Origin: Oscillospiraceae bacterium
Lineage (GTDB): Bacteria > Bacillota > Clostridia > Oscillospirales > Ruminococcaceae
DNA: 39,265 nucleotides
Direction of reading: 5' to 3'
Assembly (NCBI GenBank): GCA_016291435.1
Contig: JAEEXH010000019.1
Coordinates: forward strand, 1 to 39,265
The notes beneath the pieces are model-generated. The model ran no database searches. It was not told where the DNA came from and saw only the letters and a list, made by a program, of their open reading frames with translations. Positions 7,472-15,587 of this stretch are shown here, piece by piece. Made by a program: the position numbers and the translations under genes. Position 1 is the stretch's first letter, and every line of letters starts with the position of its first letter.

Positions 7472-8579
7472 GCTTCCACAACGCTTTCATTTCTGATTTG
7501 ATCGTATCTTTCTTTGCAAACGGCGCACGGATGAGCCGCCAGAGATAGCCGGCCGGGAGCAGCAGTCTGTGCTTTGCAAAAAACGGATACCATGTCTGCA
7601 TATGCTGAAAATCAGGGAACAGTCTTCTCAGGATATAGCCGGCTCTCGATCTGCTCCCCGATTCTGCAAAACCTCTTTCAACCTTATTTTCTCCGGCGCG
7701 TGTCAGTGTGCCGTAGGTGCCGGAGGTCAGAAAATAGGAGAGCAGTTCCTGCTCCCGCGCCGTAAGCTCCGGGTGTTTCTCTGCGGAAAAGACCTTCTCT
7801 GCAAGTGTCCGCTGCTCCTGTTCAAAATCAGCGATGCCAAGCTGCCTGCACTGCACCCCGATATAGTCCCAGGCAAGGGCATCCCCTTTGCTTTTGCAGA
7901 ATACATAGCAATCCAGAAGCGAGCGGAGCCCTGTGCCGCCGGAGGAAAAATGCTTGTATTCGTGCGCGAGCATATACACATAGAAATCTTCGTCGGAGAA
8001 ACAGCGGCCGAACCTGCTGTCCCCGTCCGGACGCATCAGCCGCTCCGGATCCTGATAGTATGAATAAAATGCACTTGACTGCTTAAACAGGGATTTATGC
8101 ATCTCGAAATTCAGAACCGGCGGCTTCATATACACATCATGATTCGATTTGCCGCTGCTCTCTTCCGTATAGCCCAGCGCACGCATGATCTCCCTGACCT
8201 CCGCCTGCTTTCCGGCATCGAACAGCACATCGTTGTCCGCCATTTCGCGCATACCGTTTTCGGGATACAGCGCCCGGAGGATCACGCCCTTCAGCGGCAT
8301 ATACCAGATGCCCCTGCGCTCAAATTCCGCGAAGATTTCTCTCCGCGCCGCATCGAGCAGAATGAGCTTTCGGACAGCCATAAAATATGCCTGCGAAAAC
8401 CGCCTGTCATCTGTGCCCGCATGCCGCAGGGCGATATAGGCAGCACCGCAGAGCGAATGTGTCTTTGCAAGCGGGAAGAGCTGTTCGGGATTCATTGCCT
8501 GCACGCGCACTGCATCGGGCGTGATGCCGTTTACCGCACAGGACAGCAGATAGATGAGGTCTTCGGCATTCTTATTCAT
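7440..8579 (-). CDS. Nucleotidyltransferase-family protein (NTP_transf_5-like)
   Basis: A 379-residue protein whose first third has the nucleotidyltransferase pattern: P-L-K-G near residue 96, then M-A-D-N-D-V-L-F in which the two Asp residues would bind metal. Downstream are helices with conserved H, E and Y (such as AHEYKHF). This family (PF14907-like) is found with PqqD-like and HPr-kinase-like genes in lasso-peptide and related clusters; its reaction there is not settled. I chose ATG 8579, which overlaps the PqqD stop by 8 bases and has GGAG within the end of the PqqD gene. A longer frame further upstream would run deep into PqqD. Confidence 0.8.
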   Translation of the reverse strand: MNKNAEDLIYLLSCAVNGITPDAVRVQAMNPEQLFPLAKTHSLCGAAYIALRHAGTDDRRFSQAYFMAVRKLILLDAARREIFAEFERRGIWYMPLKGVILRALYPENGMREMADNDVLFDAGKQAEVREIMRALGYTEESSGKSNHDVYMKPPVLNFEMHKSLFKQSSAFYSYYQDPERLMRPDGDSRFGRCFSDEDFYVYMLAHEYKHFSSGGTGLRSLLDCYVFCKSKGDALAWDYIGVQCRQLGIADFEQEQRTLAEKVFSAEKHPELTAREQELLSYFLTSGTYGTLTRAGENKVERGFAESGSRSRAGYILRRLFPDFQHMQTWYPFFAKHRLLLPAGYLWRLIRAPFAKKDTIKSEMKALWKHDHTKVSDRG

Positions 8580-8835
8580 CGGCGATCGCTCCGATCGAAC
8601 GCAGCCTGCCGATGATTCCGGCAACATCCTTTTCCGCAGTCAGGCGGTCAACTTCGTATTTTTCAAGGATCCGTTCGGTGATCTCATGCTCCGTTGTGTC
8701 TTGTTTCAGCAGTTCAATGATAAATGCGGCAGTCGGATTGCTGCGGATCAGCCCGTTGAACGCTGTCCCTGCCGTAGATACGGTGATGTGCTCACCCTTG
8801 CTCTCATGTGTCAAAAAAGACGGATTCAGTCTCAT
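8572..8835 (-). CDS. PqqD-family peptide-modification chaperone
   Basis: An 87-residue PqqD/RRE-type protein: an N-terminal beta hairpin with the G-x-A-F-N-G-L-I-x-S-N-P-T-A core, then E-L-L, a D-x-T-x-x-E-I segment, a charged helix and a V-x-x-I-I-x-x-L C-terminal helix. Such proteins bind the leader of a ribosomal peptide and present it to modifying enzymes. It is the first gene of the cassette, with AAGGAG 9 bases upstream and a promoter at 8912-8939. No radical SAM protein or lasso cyclase is present in this window, so its client is unknown. Confidence 0.85.
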   Translation of the reverse strand: MRLNPSFLTHESKGEHITVSTAGTAFNGLIRSNPTAAFIIELLKQDTTEHEITERILEKYEVDRLTAEKDVAGIIGRLRSIGAIADE

Positions 8836-8911
8836 GATCTGTGCTCCTTATCAATGTGCGCCGCCCTGCTCCGCGATTTCGGATACAGGCTTTGCGGCTG
8901 ATACGTCTATT

Positions 8912-8939
8912 TTATCATATTTTCGCTGATTTGTACAGA
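8912..8939 (-). promoter_or_regulatory. Likely promoter of the PqqD cassette
   Basis: On the minus strand an extended -10 of the form TGA-TAAAAT lies about 75 bases upstream of the PqqD start, with a weak TGTACA element 17 bases further up. Between it and the PqqD gene I see no precursor-like small gene. Confidence 0.5.
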
Positions 8940-9017
8940 GGGTGCGCATTATTTTTGGAGATCCGCTTTCGTCCGGCTCTTTCCGAAGCGAAAATCCTTT
9001 TGTTTTGCGGACAGGCT

Positions 9018-9050
9018 GAAACGGACCCTGCCAAAAGCAGAGCCCGTTTC
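9018..9050 (-). terminator. Hairpin downstream of the GH26 gene
   Basis: Arms 9018-9031 and 9037-9050 form a 14-bp imperfect stem. It has no long T-run, so it may be a weak terminator. Its loop and left arm share the string ACGGGCTCTGCTTTTG with the hairpin at 225-251. Confidence 0.5.
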
Positions 9051-9082
9051 GTTATGATCTGTATTTCCGGTTTGTATGCCTG

Positions 9083-11602
9083 TCACTCATGGAAGAAGTT
9101 CGGCAGGCAGTTATAGAGATACTGGCGGACATAGTTCCAGTCGTGCGAGCCGCCGTTCACATACATGAACCAGAGGTTGCCCTTCGAGAAATCGGAGGTG
9201 TACTCAAACATATCCATATTCTTCATCGCGTCGATCTGCGGGCAGAGATTGGTGTTTGCAAAGTCGGAGGTGCCGGTCGCAGACATGATGAAGAACTGAC
9301 GCTTATTGAGCCCTGCTTTCTTCACGGCGTTTGCCAGCGCGTTCGGATCCGCGTTGCCGGTGCCCCAGTGATGCGCACCGCTCAGCGGCATGAAATACGC
9401 GATCATATCCACGCAGTTTTCAAAGGTCGCCCAGGTCGAAACGCTGCCCATCGAGAAGCCGCCGTATGCTCTGTGCATTCTCGATGCCTTGAGATCTGCT
9501 TCCGAGTTCGATTTTGCGTAGGTCGCATACTTGCCCTCGACAAACGGAATCACGCTCTGACGGATTTCCTTCCAGACATTCTCCGCATTGTAGAAGGTGT
9601 TGTCGCTGACCTTGTTGAAGGTCGGGGTCACAATGATCATCGGCTCAATGTCGCCGTTTGCGATCATCGAATCAATCAGGCGCTTCGCCTGACCGTTGTC
9701 ATAGTAGAACAGCGAATCTTCACTGTCGCCCATGCCGTGCATAAAATAGAAGATATTGTACTGCTTGTTCTGATCGTAGCCGTAGGGCAGATAGACATTC
9801 AGCGAATTCCTGCCGTTGATGCCGTCATAGCTCTCCTTCACGACACTGCCCGCCTGAGAAGCACCGTTGTTATAGCTCTGCGGATATTCTCTGTACTGCT
9901 TCGCGGGATCATACTGATACGCCTGCTTCGGGGGTTCATCGGGGATCTGCGGTGTCGATTCGATCGCTTCCTTCAGCTCGCGCTTCATCATCACAAGATC
10001 CGCGGCATTCAGTCTGCCGTCTGCGCGGAGATCGCCCGCCTTCCAGTCGGCAAGCTCGGTGCCCGGCACTGCAAGGAGCCATTTTTGCAGAAGAATCACA
10101 TCAGCCATTGTAAATTCACCGTCTCCGTTCAGGTCGCCGCGGAGGGATTCCGGCGGTGCAATCTCAAACACAGGTGCGGAGTCGCCCTCGGAGGATGCGC
10201 TGCCGTAATGATAAATGTCAGGGAGCTCATCCAGCGTCAGCATATAGCTGCTGTTGTATGCTTTCTTGATATAGTCGGCGGTATTCTGCGCATTGCTGTC
10301 GATGAAGGAGGTGTGCCAGGTCATGAACCACAGCCATTTTGCGCCCTCAGACTTCATCTTCTCAGGATCCGGGATCGGACCGTTCTCATGCAGGCAGACC
10401 GGCTTCTGCGCGACCTGCGCAGTCTTGTTATAGAGACTTGCCAGCGAGCCCGTGTGATTGACATAGGTATCCGCGCCGATGATATCCACATACTGATCGC
10501 CGGGATACCAGCCGCCGTTGACATCGCCGCAGTAGCCGAGATTCCAGATCAGGTTGTCGAGCCCCCAGTAGTTGGTGTAGCGGTCATACATGATCTTCCA
10601 GAGCTTCTTGAAATTGTCGGCGCCGCCCTTGCCCCACCAGAACCACTTGCCGTCGAATTCATGGAAGGGGCGCCAGATCACCGGCACGCCTGCATCCTTG
10701 AGCTCCTTCAGCGCCTTTGCACCCTTATCCATGCCGGCGATCAGCTTGTTATACTCCGCCGTACCCTCAGTGAGTGCGACATTCCAGTTGAGATCGGTGT
10801 TCATGGCTTCGGTGTGGCTGCCCGAGAAATCGGAACCGCAGTGCCAGCAGATCGTCACGATGCCGCCCTGCTGATACCACGATTTCGCGCGGCGGTTGCA
10901 GCCGGAGAAATCGTCACCCATGTAATCAAGACCGCGGAGCGCAGGATTTTTTCCGCTCGCACGCTTGATGATGTCGAACTCATAGTTCTCGCTGCCCATC
11001 CATGTGGATTCCTGCTGCCCGGAGATCACATATTTCCCGTAGGTATCGCAGAGATAATTGTAAAGCGACTGCGCCTGCGCGGAGGCCTTCGGATTCGAGA
11101 GCCTGCCGCCGCCGGAATCATTCGTGAAATTGCCCTTTTCGATCAAGAGCGCATCCAGGAAGGTCCAGCCCCAGGAGGCTTCGACGGTGATGTCATTGCT
11201 GCCCTGCCTGAGATCGGCGTTGACGCTGGCAGTCTTGAACTCGCCTTCCTGCGTGTATTCACAGACGATCTCGCCGACATTTTTGCCGTTGACCAGCACA
11301 TTCTGAATCTTGCCCTGCTCGTCATAGGGCTGGCTGTACCGCAGTGTGATGCGGTGTGCGCCGCCCTCTGCCGCGCTGACATTCAGGCTGACCCTGTTGC
11401 CGCCGTCGCGGAGATTGACGGTTCTGCCGCCGCTCGCGCCCTTGACCGCAGCAAGCTCTGCCGCGTTCTCGCCGCTCCCTGTGATCGTTCCCTTTTCAAA
11501 TTCGTACTGCGTCCCTGCGGCGTCCGCGCTCAGAGATGCAAACGGCACGGCGCCCGCTGTCAGTGCAAGCGCCAGCATGAAAGAGACTGTCCTTTTTTTC
11601 AT
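9083..11602 (-). CDS. Cellulosomal mannanase: CBM35-like, GH26, dockerin, esterase
   Basis: A secreted protein of 839 residues. Signal peptide about 1-29; a CBM35-like beta-sandwich at about 30-155, opening with Y-E-F-E; GH26 at about 165-470 with the acid/base Glu in WRPFHEF (about 315) and the nucleophile Glu in CLHENG (about 404). A dockerin follows at about 488-547 (GDLNGDGEF and GDLRADGRLNAADL). An alpha/beta-hydrolase esterase of the CE1/esterase-D type fills about 565-839, with GFSMGS (about 717) as nucleophile elbow and the catalytic His in GSHDW (about 819). The enzyme should cut beta-mannan while the esterase removes acyl groups, docked on a scaffoldin. RBS is AGAGGGG; own promoter at 11672-11700. 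Confidence 0.93.
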   Translation of the reverse strand: MKKRTVSFMLALALTAGAVPFASLSADAAGTQYEFEKGTITGSGENAAELAAVKGASGGRTVNLRDGGNRVSLNVSAAEGGAHRITLRYSQPYDEQGKIQNVLVNGKNVGEIVCEYTQEGEFKTASVNADLRQGSNDITVEASWGWTFLDALLIEKGNFTNDSGGGRLSNPKASAQAQSLYNYLCDTYGKYVISGQQESTWMGSENYEFDIIKRASGKNPALRGLDYMGDDFSGCNRRAKSWYQQGGIVTICWHCGSDFSGSHTEAMNTDLNWNVALTEGTAEYNKLIAGMDKGAKALKELKDAGVPVIWRPFHEFDGKWFWWGKGGADNFKKLWKIMYDRYTNYWGLDNLIWNLGYCGDVNGGWYPGDQYVDIIGADTYVNHTGSLASLYNKTAQVAQKPVCLHENGPIPDPEKMKSEGAKWLWFMTWHTSFIDSNAQNTADYIKKAYNSSYMLTLDELPDIYHYGSASSEGDSAPVFEIAPPESLRGDLNGDGEFTMADVILLQKWLLAVPGTELADWKAGDLRADGRLNAADLVMMKRELKEAIESTPQIPDEPPKQAYQYDPAKQYREYPQSYNNGASQAGSVVKESYDGINGRNSLNVYLPYGYDQNKQYNIFYFMHGMGDSEDSLFYYDNGQAKRLIDSMIANGDIEPMIIVTPTFNKVSDNTFYNAENVWKEIRQSVIPFVEGKYATYAKSNSEADLKASRMHRAYGGFSMGSVSTWATFENCVDMIAYFMPLSGAHHWGTGNADPNALANAVKKAGLNKRQFFIMSATGTSDFANTNLCPQIDAMKNMDMFEYTSDFSKGNLWFMYVNGGSHDWNYVRQYLYNCLPNFFHE

Positions 11603-11671
11603 CTCAAATCACCCCTCTGTAAGATCCATACATCTTTGTCTGCGGTCCTTCCGCAGCACTTCTGTAATTGC

Positions 11672-11700
11672 ATTATAGCGCAAAATGGTCGGAATTTGAA
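11672..11700 (-). promoter_or_regulatory. Promoter of the GH26 gene
   Basis: Minus strand TATAAT (11672-11677), with TTCAAA (11695-11700) as a weak -35 at 17 bases. The following leader holds a small hairpin (TGCGG / CCGCA around 11641-11655). Confidence 0.6.
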
Positions 11701-11893
11701 TAACATTTTGCTTCAAACTCATGACATTTCTGCTCATTTTCCTCCGTATTGCGCTTGCCAGAGGAGAAAATCCGACGATAACGGTGCGCGGGCGGAACGG
11801 GCGGCAAAGATCGCACGAAAGTTATAATTACAGCAATTTTATTCTAATGCAGTTTGTTTTCAGCCTGAGCGTGATCTGCCCCCGCAGCAGAAA

Positions 11894-11921
11894 CCGCCGC
11901 CTGCATTGTCGCAGACGGCGG
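11894..11921 (-). terminator. Terminator of the flavoprotein gene
   Basis: An 11-bp stem (11894-11904 with 11911-11921, one wobble pair) with a 6-base loop, followed on the minus strand by TTT. Confidence 0.65.
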
Positions 11922-11944
11922 CTCACATATATTCGTTTTCCCGC

Positions 11945-12487
11945 TCAGAGCAGCGCTTTTCCGAAGGCATACGCGGCATCGAGATGCGCCGCTGCGGTTA
12001 AGGCTTCCCGCGCATCGGTCAGACCGCCGCAGAAGAGTGAATCGGTCAGCTCCGCCTTCTCAAAGCAATCGACCCAGCCCATAAGTCCGCTGAGGGCTTT
12101 CTCAGGCACAAACGCCTCATCCTCAGCCGCCGTGGACAGCAGATAGACCCGGCGGAACCGATAGTCTGCGGAATAAAGCGGATTCAGGCGGTCGAGCAGC
12201 GTCTTCATCTGCCCGCTCATCTCATAATAGTAGATCGGCGTCACGAACACCAGCGTATCCGCGTGCAGCACCTTGTCTGCGATTTCAGGTGCGTCATCCT
12301 TCTGCACGCAGCGCTGCGTCTTCTGGCAGGCAAGACATCCGATACAGAAGCGAATCTCCTTTCCCTTCAGCGAGATCAGCTCCGCATTGTGCCCGGCATC
12401 CTTTGCGCCGGCAGTCAGCCGCTCCGCAAGCACATCGGAATTGCTCCCCGTGCGCAGGCTCGTTGCGATTACCAAAACATTGCTCAT
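11945..12487 (-). CDS. Flavodoxin-fold iron-sulfur flavoprotein-like NAD(P)H reductase
   Basis: A 180-residue flavodoxin-fold protein. The N-terminus has the FMN phosphate-binding loop ATSLRTGSNSD, and the middle has the T-P-I-Y-Y-Y-E-M-S-G-Q-M-K segment of NADPH-dependent FMN reductases. Four Cys in the pattern CX2CX2CX5C (from FCIGC, near residue 45) match the compact cluster motif of iron-sulfur flavoproteins. It is therefore likely a two-electron to one-electron redox protein of an anaerobe; its partner is unknown. ATG 12487 is chosen because AGGAGG lies just upstream; a longer frame to 12697 has no ribosome-binding site and crosses the divergent promoter. Confidence 0.85.
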   Translation of the reverse strand: MSNVLVIATSLRTGSNSDVLAERLTAGAKDAGHNAELISLKGKEIRFCIGCLACQKTQRCVQKDDAPEIADKVLHADTLVFVTPIYYYEMSGQMKTLLDRLNPLYSADYRFRRVYLLSTAAEDEAFVPEKALSGLMGWVDCFEKAELTDSLFCGGLTDAREALTAAAHLDAAYAFGKALL

Positions 12488-12580
12488 GATGTACTTCCTC
12501 CTTTTTTCAGAACGCCGCCGGTTCGGGCAGCGTTTTCTGCTATTATAGCACATCTGACGGGAGAAAGCAAGCCCGTGCGC

Positions 12581-12609
12581 TTGACATTTTGCATAAATCA
12601 TGCTATGAT
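12581..12609 (+). promoter_or_regulatory. Promoter of the leucine-rich-repeat gene
   Basis: TTGACA (12581-12586), 17-base spacer, TATGAT (12604-12609) with an extended TGC. Near-consensus. Confidence 0.85.
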
Positions 12610-12657
12610 AAAGAAAGGCTTTTCGCCGAAACAGCATAACATAAAGGAGATTAAGAC

Positions 12658-14331
12658 ATGAACAGACCGGGACTTGTGAATCTTCCGCTGCGTGCAAGAG
12701 CCGCCTATGCGATCATGTGCTTTGAGCGTTATACGGCATTTGTGTATTCGGATGTGAACTTCAAGCCCGCCGCAGAAATCATGTGGCAGCTTCTCGACGG
12801 CAGAGATCCGCTGGGGGATTCGGGAAAGAAATTATGGGATACAATCCCGGAGCATCTGTTTGCATACACGACCTACGGCGCCTACTGTGCGGCAGGAAAC
12901 GGCAGCCTGACGGAGGATGAATTCCGTGCACTGTCCCGCATTCTGAATCCGCACGACCGCTCGCTCAATACCATGATGAAGCACATTTACACGCTCACGG
13001 CGGGACTGTACCGTCACCCGGATGAGGCGGAGACGGCACACGCCATGCCGGCATGCAGGACAAATGAGAATACAGAAATCACTGCAAACAGGCCGCAGGA
13101 ATCTTCGCAGCCGCTGCTGGAGGAGATCACGGCGATGCTGCGGGTGCGTGCGATCGAACTGCCGGATACGGAGCTGCTGGCGCAGTATGCTGTGCCGGAG
13201 GATGCAGCGATGCCCGACCTGATCGGCAGCCCGGTCGATCCGGGCCCGCTCTCGCAGCTCGGCATCACAGGGCGCAGTGCAGCACCTGTGCGCGCCGCAG
13301 TGCAGGAGGAATTTATCACACACAACGAGGATGCCGGACCGAATTACAGCGAGCAGGCTGCTGTCGGATATGACGGCTTCGAGCGCTCCTTTGCATTCGG
13401 CAAGGATGACCTCAGAGATATTTCCCCGTTCTTTGCCAATCCCGCAAAGCCCATCGTGGAAGCAAACGGCTGCGAGTGGGAGATCTTTGAGGAAGAGGAA
13501 GGCATCACCATTACAAAGTGCTTCAACCGCAGCTATCAGAAGGAGGTCACGATCCCCGCAGAGCTGCATGAAAAGCCCGTCATCGCGATTGAAGACGATG
13601 CCTTTTCCAATGAGCCGGAAGGTGCCTGCATGTTCATTGAAACGCTCATCATGCCGGACTCAGTCCGGCAGATCGGCAACCGCTTCTTCATGAACTGCAC
13701 GGGGCTCCGGCAGATCACACTGCCTGCCGCGCTCGAAAGCATCGGCGACGACGCCTTCCGCGGCGCCTCCAAGCTGGAAAGCCTTGCGGTCGGTGACAGC
13801 TGCCGCTTCATCGGCGACTTCTTCTGCGCGGATGCAGCAGCCCTGCGGAGCGTCACGATCGGCACCGGGATCGAGGAAATGGGGCAGTATTCATTCTATA
13901 ATACCCCCGCGATGGCAGTATTCCGCTGCGACGGATTTATCCGTCAGCTCGGCTACGGCTCCTTCTGGGTGAACCGCTTTGCGGATAAGGCGATCTTCCA
14001 CCCCGCTGCGGAGATGCTCCGCTTCTGCAGGGATGATGCCCTGCTCTACCGCTATGTCAAGCGCAATCCGCCCCCGCGTCTGTTCTTCGATGAGAGCATC
14101 CGCTATGTGTATGATTTCGCGTTCGGCGGCGATGCATGGAATTCCGGCGACGGCATCCGCGAGATCTATTTCCCCGGCGCGGAGATCATCGGCGTAAATG
14201 CTTTCAAAAAGGTGCCGCACGCAACGGTGCATCTGAGTGCCGCCCGCATGGCTGCTTCTTACGGCGAGGATTACGAATACACGCTCGCGCTGCTCTGTGA
14301 GCCTGCGAAGATCGTGTTTGACCTTCCGTAA
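12658..14331 (+). CDS. BspA-type leucine-rich-repeat protein, cytoplasmic
   Basis: A 557-residue protein. The C-terminal half (about 270-545) has LRR_5/BspA-type repeats, with phrases such as I-x-D-D-A-F, L-x-x-I-x-L-P, I-G-D-D-A-F and I-x-x-I-Y-F-P. The N-terminal 130 residues form a separate helical domain rich in aromatic residues that I cannot name, followed by a Pro/Glu-rich linker. There is no signal peptide, unlike many BspA-type surface proteins, so an intracellular role is likely. RBS AAAGGAGA is well spaced and a strong promoter precedes it. The gene is monocistronic, ending at a shared bidirectional terminator. Confidence 0.8.
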   Translation: MNRPGLVNLPLRARAAYAIMCFERYTAFVYSDVNFKPAAEIMWQLLDGRDPLGDSGKKLWDTIPEHLFAYTTYGAYCAAGNGSLTEDEFRALSRILNPHDRSLNTMMKHIYTLTAGLYRHPDEAETAHAMPACRTNENTEITANRPQESSQPLLEEITAMLRVRAIELPDTELLAQYAVPEDAAMPDLIGSPVDPGPLSQLGITGRSAAPVRAAVQEEFITHNEDAGPNYSEQAAVGYDGFERSFAFGKDDLRDISPFFANPAKPIVEANGCEWEIFEEEEGITITKCFNRSYQKEVTIPAELHEKPVIAIEDDAFSNEPEGACMFIETLIMPDSVRQIGNRFFMNCTGLRQITLPAALESIGDDAFRGASKLESLAVGDSCRFIGDFFCADAAALRSVTIGTGIEEMGQYSFYNTPAMAVFRCDGFIRQLGYGSFWVNRFADKAIFHPAAEMLRFCRDDALLYRYVKRNPPPRLFFDESIRYVYDFAFGGDAWNSGDGIREIYFPGAEIIGVNAFKKVPHATVHLSAARMAASYGEDYEYTLALLCEPAKIVFDLP

Positions 14332-14345
14332 CAGAATACAAAACA

Positions 14346-14381
14346 AAAGGCAGCGCAACTCCAGAAAGATGCGCTGCCTTT
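14346..14381. terminator. Bidirectional terminator between convergent genes
   Basis: A perfect 12-bp stem (14346-14357 with 14370-14381) flanked by A-run and T-run. It serves the leucine-rich-repeat gene on the plus strand and the HAD gene on the minus strand. Confidence 0.85.
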
Positions 14382-14394
14382 GCAGTCTTCCCGC

Positions 14395-14961
14395 TTAACG
14401 GATGCGGCGGATCTGCCCCTTCTTCACAAGATATACCCGCTCTGCAATATCCATCATCGCACGGTCGTTATAGGAATCCGTGTAGAAGGCCTCCGGCACC
14501 GTGTCACCGAATTTCTCACGGTAACGCCGGACCTTATGATCCCGGAAATTCAGATAGATGACCTTCTTCCGCTCAATATCGACCTCCGAGCAGATCAAAT
14601 GCGATGTGCCGAGCCGCTTTTGAATCGGCCGAAGAAGAAAATCCGGTCCCGCTGAGATAATGGCATCCTCCGGGCGCACTCTGCGGATCATGTCCGCATC
14701 GAGCTTGTGCCGGTTGTGCTTCCAGAAATCCCGCACATGCGCATAAAGCGCCTCCCGCGTCGGCATGCAGCTCCGCATGAAGCGCTCCACCTTCCGGGTC
14801 ATCGCCGACTTGCTGATCAGGCAGAGCTTATATTTCAGCAGATTCCAGAAAATATAAGGCACCCAGCGGATGATCCGCCGGTTGTGCCGGATCATATACA
14901 TCGCGAGATCCACTGCACTTTCCCCATGATACAGTGTGTTATCAAAATCAAATACTTTCAT
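14395..14961 (-). CDS. HAD-superfamily phosphatase (HAD-IB type)
   Basis: A 188-residue haloacid-dehalogenase-fold hydrolase. Motif I is DFDNT (Asp5 nucleophile, Asp7 acid/base). Motif II is probably the Ser in IISAGP; a Lys/Arg-rich stretch supplies motif III, and motif IV is DSYNDRAM. The helical cap between motifs I and II resembles phosphoserine-phosphatase-like HAD-IB members. The substrate is not evident and there is no operon partner. The start at 14961 begins the family's usual K-V-F-D-F-D-N-T sequence; 27 extra upstream codons overlap the promoter and are excluded. Confidence 0.85.
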   Translation of the reverse strand: MKVFDFDNTLYHGESAVDLAMYMIRHNRRIIRWVPYIFWNLLKYKLCLISKSAMTRKVERFMRSCMPTREALYAHVRDFWKHNRHKLDADMIRRVRPEDAIISAGPDFLLRPIQKRLGTSHLICSEVDIERKKVIYLNFRDHKVRRYREKFGDTVPEAFYTDSYNDRAMMDIAERVYLVKKGQIRRIR

Positions 14962-15013
14962 TTCTATACTCCTCTGCGGTGCAGAGTGTGCTCCCCTGCC
15001 GCATATACCTATT

Positions 15014-15042
15014 ATTATACCGCATGGCGCGGGAAAAGTCAA
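15014..15042 (-). promoter_or_regulatory. Promoter of the HAD gene
   Basis: Minus strand TTGACT (15037-15042), 17-base spacer, TATAAT (15014-15019). Confidence 0.8.
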
Positions 15043-15125
15043 TTCCCTAAACCCCCGTATTTTCCTTCCTGCGGTTTCACGCTTCCGAAGCAGAACTGCA
15101 CTGCAAATATTTTTTCAAAAAAGGC

Positions 15126-15154
15126 TTGCTTTTTTTGCAGAGATATGCTATAAT
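15126..15154 (+). promoter_or_regulatory. Promoter of secG
   Basis: TTGCTT (15126-15131), 17-base spacer, TATAAT (15149-15154) with an extended TGC. A short hairpin TGTCCG / CGGACA follows in the leader. Confidence 0.8.
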
Positions 15155-15224
15155 AAGACTAATCGCTCTTTCAGGGCATAGTATGTCCGGCTGCGGTTCG
15201 GACACAGAAAGGAACATCACATCC

Positions 15225-15494
15225 ATGGAAATGAATATTGTCGAACTGATCGGCGGCATCTGCCTGCTGATCGCATGCGTGCTTCTCGTGATCTTCTGCC
15301 TGATGCAGGATCAGAAGCAGGATCAGAACATGACCTCCGCGATCACCGGCGGCAGCTATGATTCCGCCTACAGCAAGAACGAGGGCAACACCAAGGAAGC
15401 GATCCTCAAGAAGTGGACCCTCTGGCTGTCCGTTCTGTTCTTTGTTGCAACGCTCGTTGTGACGATCGTTCCGGTCTATTTCGGCGGCGAATAA
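15225..15494 (+). CDS. secG: Preprotein translocase subunit SecG
   Basis: An 89-residue inner-membrane protein. It has two hydrophobic segments (about residues 4-25 and 63-84) separated by the conserved L-M-Q then I-T-G-G-S stretch of SecG and a Lys-rich L-K-K-W-T before the second segment. It assists SecYEA-driven export, which matters for the secreted cellulosomal proteins here. The start at 15225 has AAAGGAA at a spacing of 10; a second Met two codons later is possible. It lies upstream of rnr, the common Firmicute secG-rnr order, but a terminator separates them. Confidence 0.92.
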   Translation: MEMNIVELIGGICLLIACVLLVIFCLMQDQKQDQNMTSAITGGSYDSAYSKNEGNTKEAILKKWTLWLSVLFFVATLVVTIVPVYFGGE

Positions 15495-15510
15495 TCTGCT
15501 GAGAAATCTG

Positions 15511-15551
15511 CGCCCTGTGCTCTGCTTTCCTGTGGAGTACAGGGCGTTTTT
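15511..15551 (+). terminator. Terminator after secG
   Basis: CGCCCTGT (15511-15518) pairs with ACAGGGCG (15539-15546), with additional inner CTC/GAG pairs, followed by TTTTT. Read-through would feed rnr, for which no separate strong promoter is evident. Confidence 0.8.
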
Positions 15552-15587
15552 CATAGGCATCATCAACATGCAGGGGAGGTATCTCAC

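Larger units (their letters stand above)
11603..11944. other. Intergenic region between GH26 and the flavoprotein gene
   Basis: It holds the GH26 promoter and leader on the right and the terminator of the flavoprotein gene on the left side of that gene (11894-11921). The middle, about 11705-11890, shows no gene, repeat or RNA that I can recognise. Confidence 0.5.

Noticed and set aside
8836-9017. Space upstream of the PqqD gene searched for a precursor peptide
   Set aside because: After the predicted promoter only about 75 bases remain before PqqD, and no frame with a start signal is seen there.
9089-11827. A 912-residue open frame on the plus strand opposite the GH26 gene
   Set aside because: It is the antisense shadow of the GH26-dockerin-esterase gene. 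Its translation is rich in R, H, V and I without any recognisable domain, and there is no ribosome-binding site.
12488-12697. An N-terminal extension of the flavoprotein gene
   Set aside because: It crosses the divergent promoter at 12581-12609 and lacks a ribosome-binding site, whereas AGGAGG lies just before ATG 12487.
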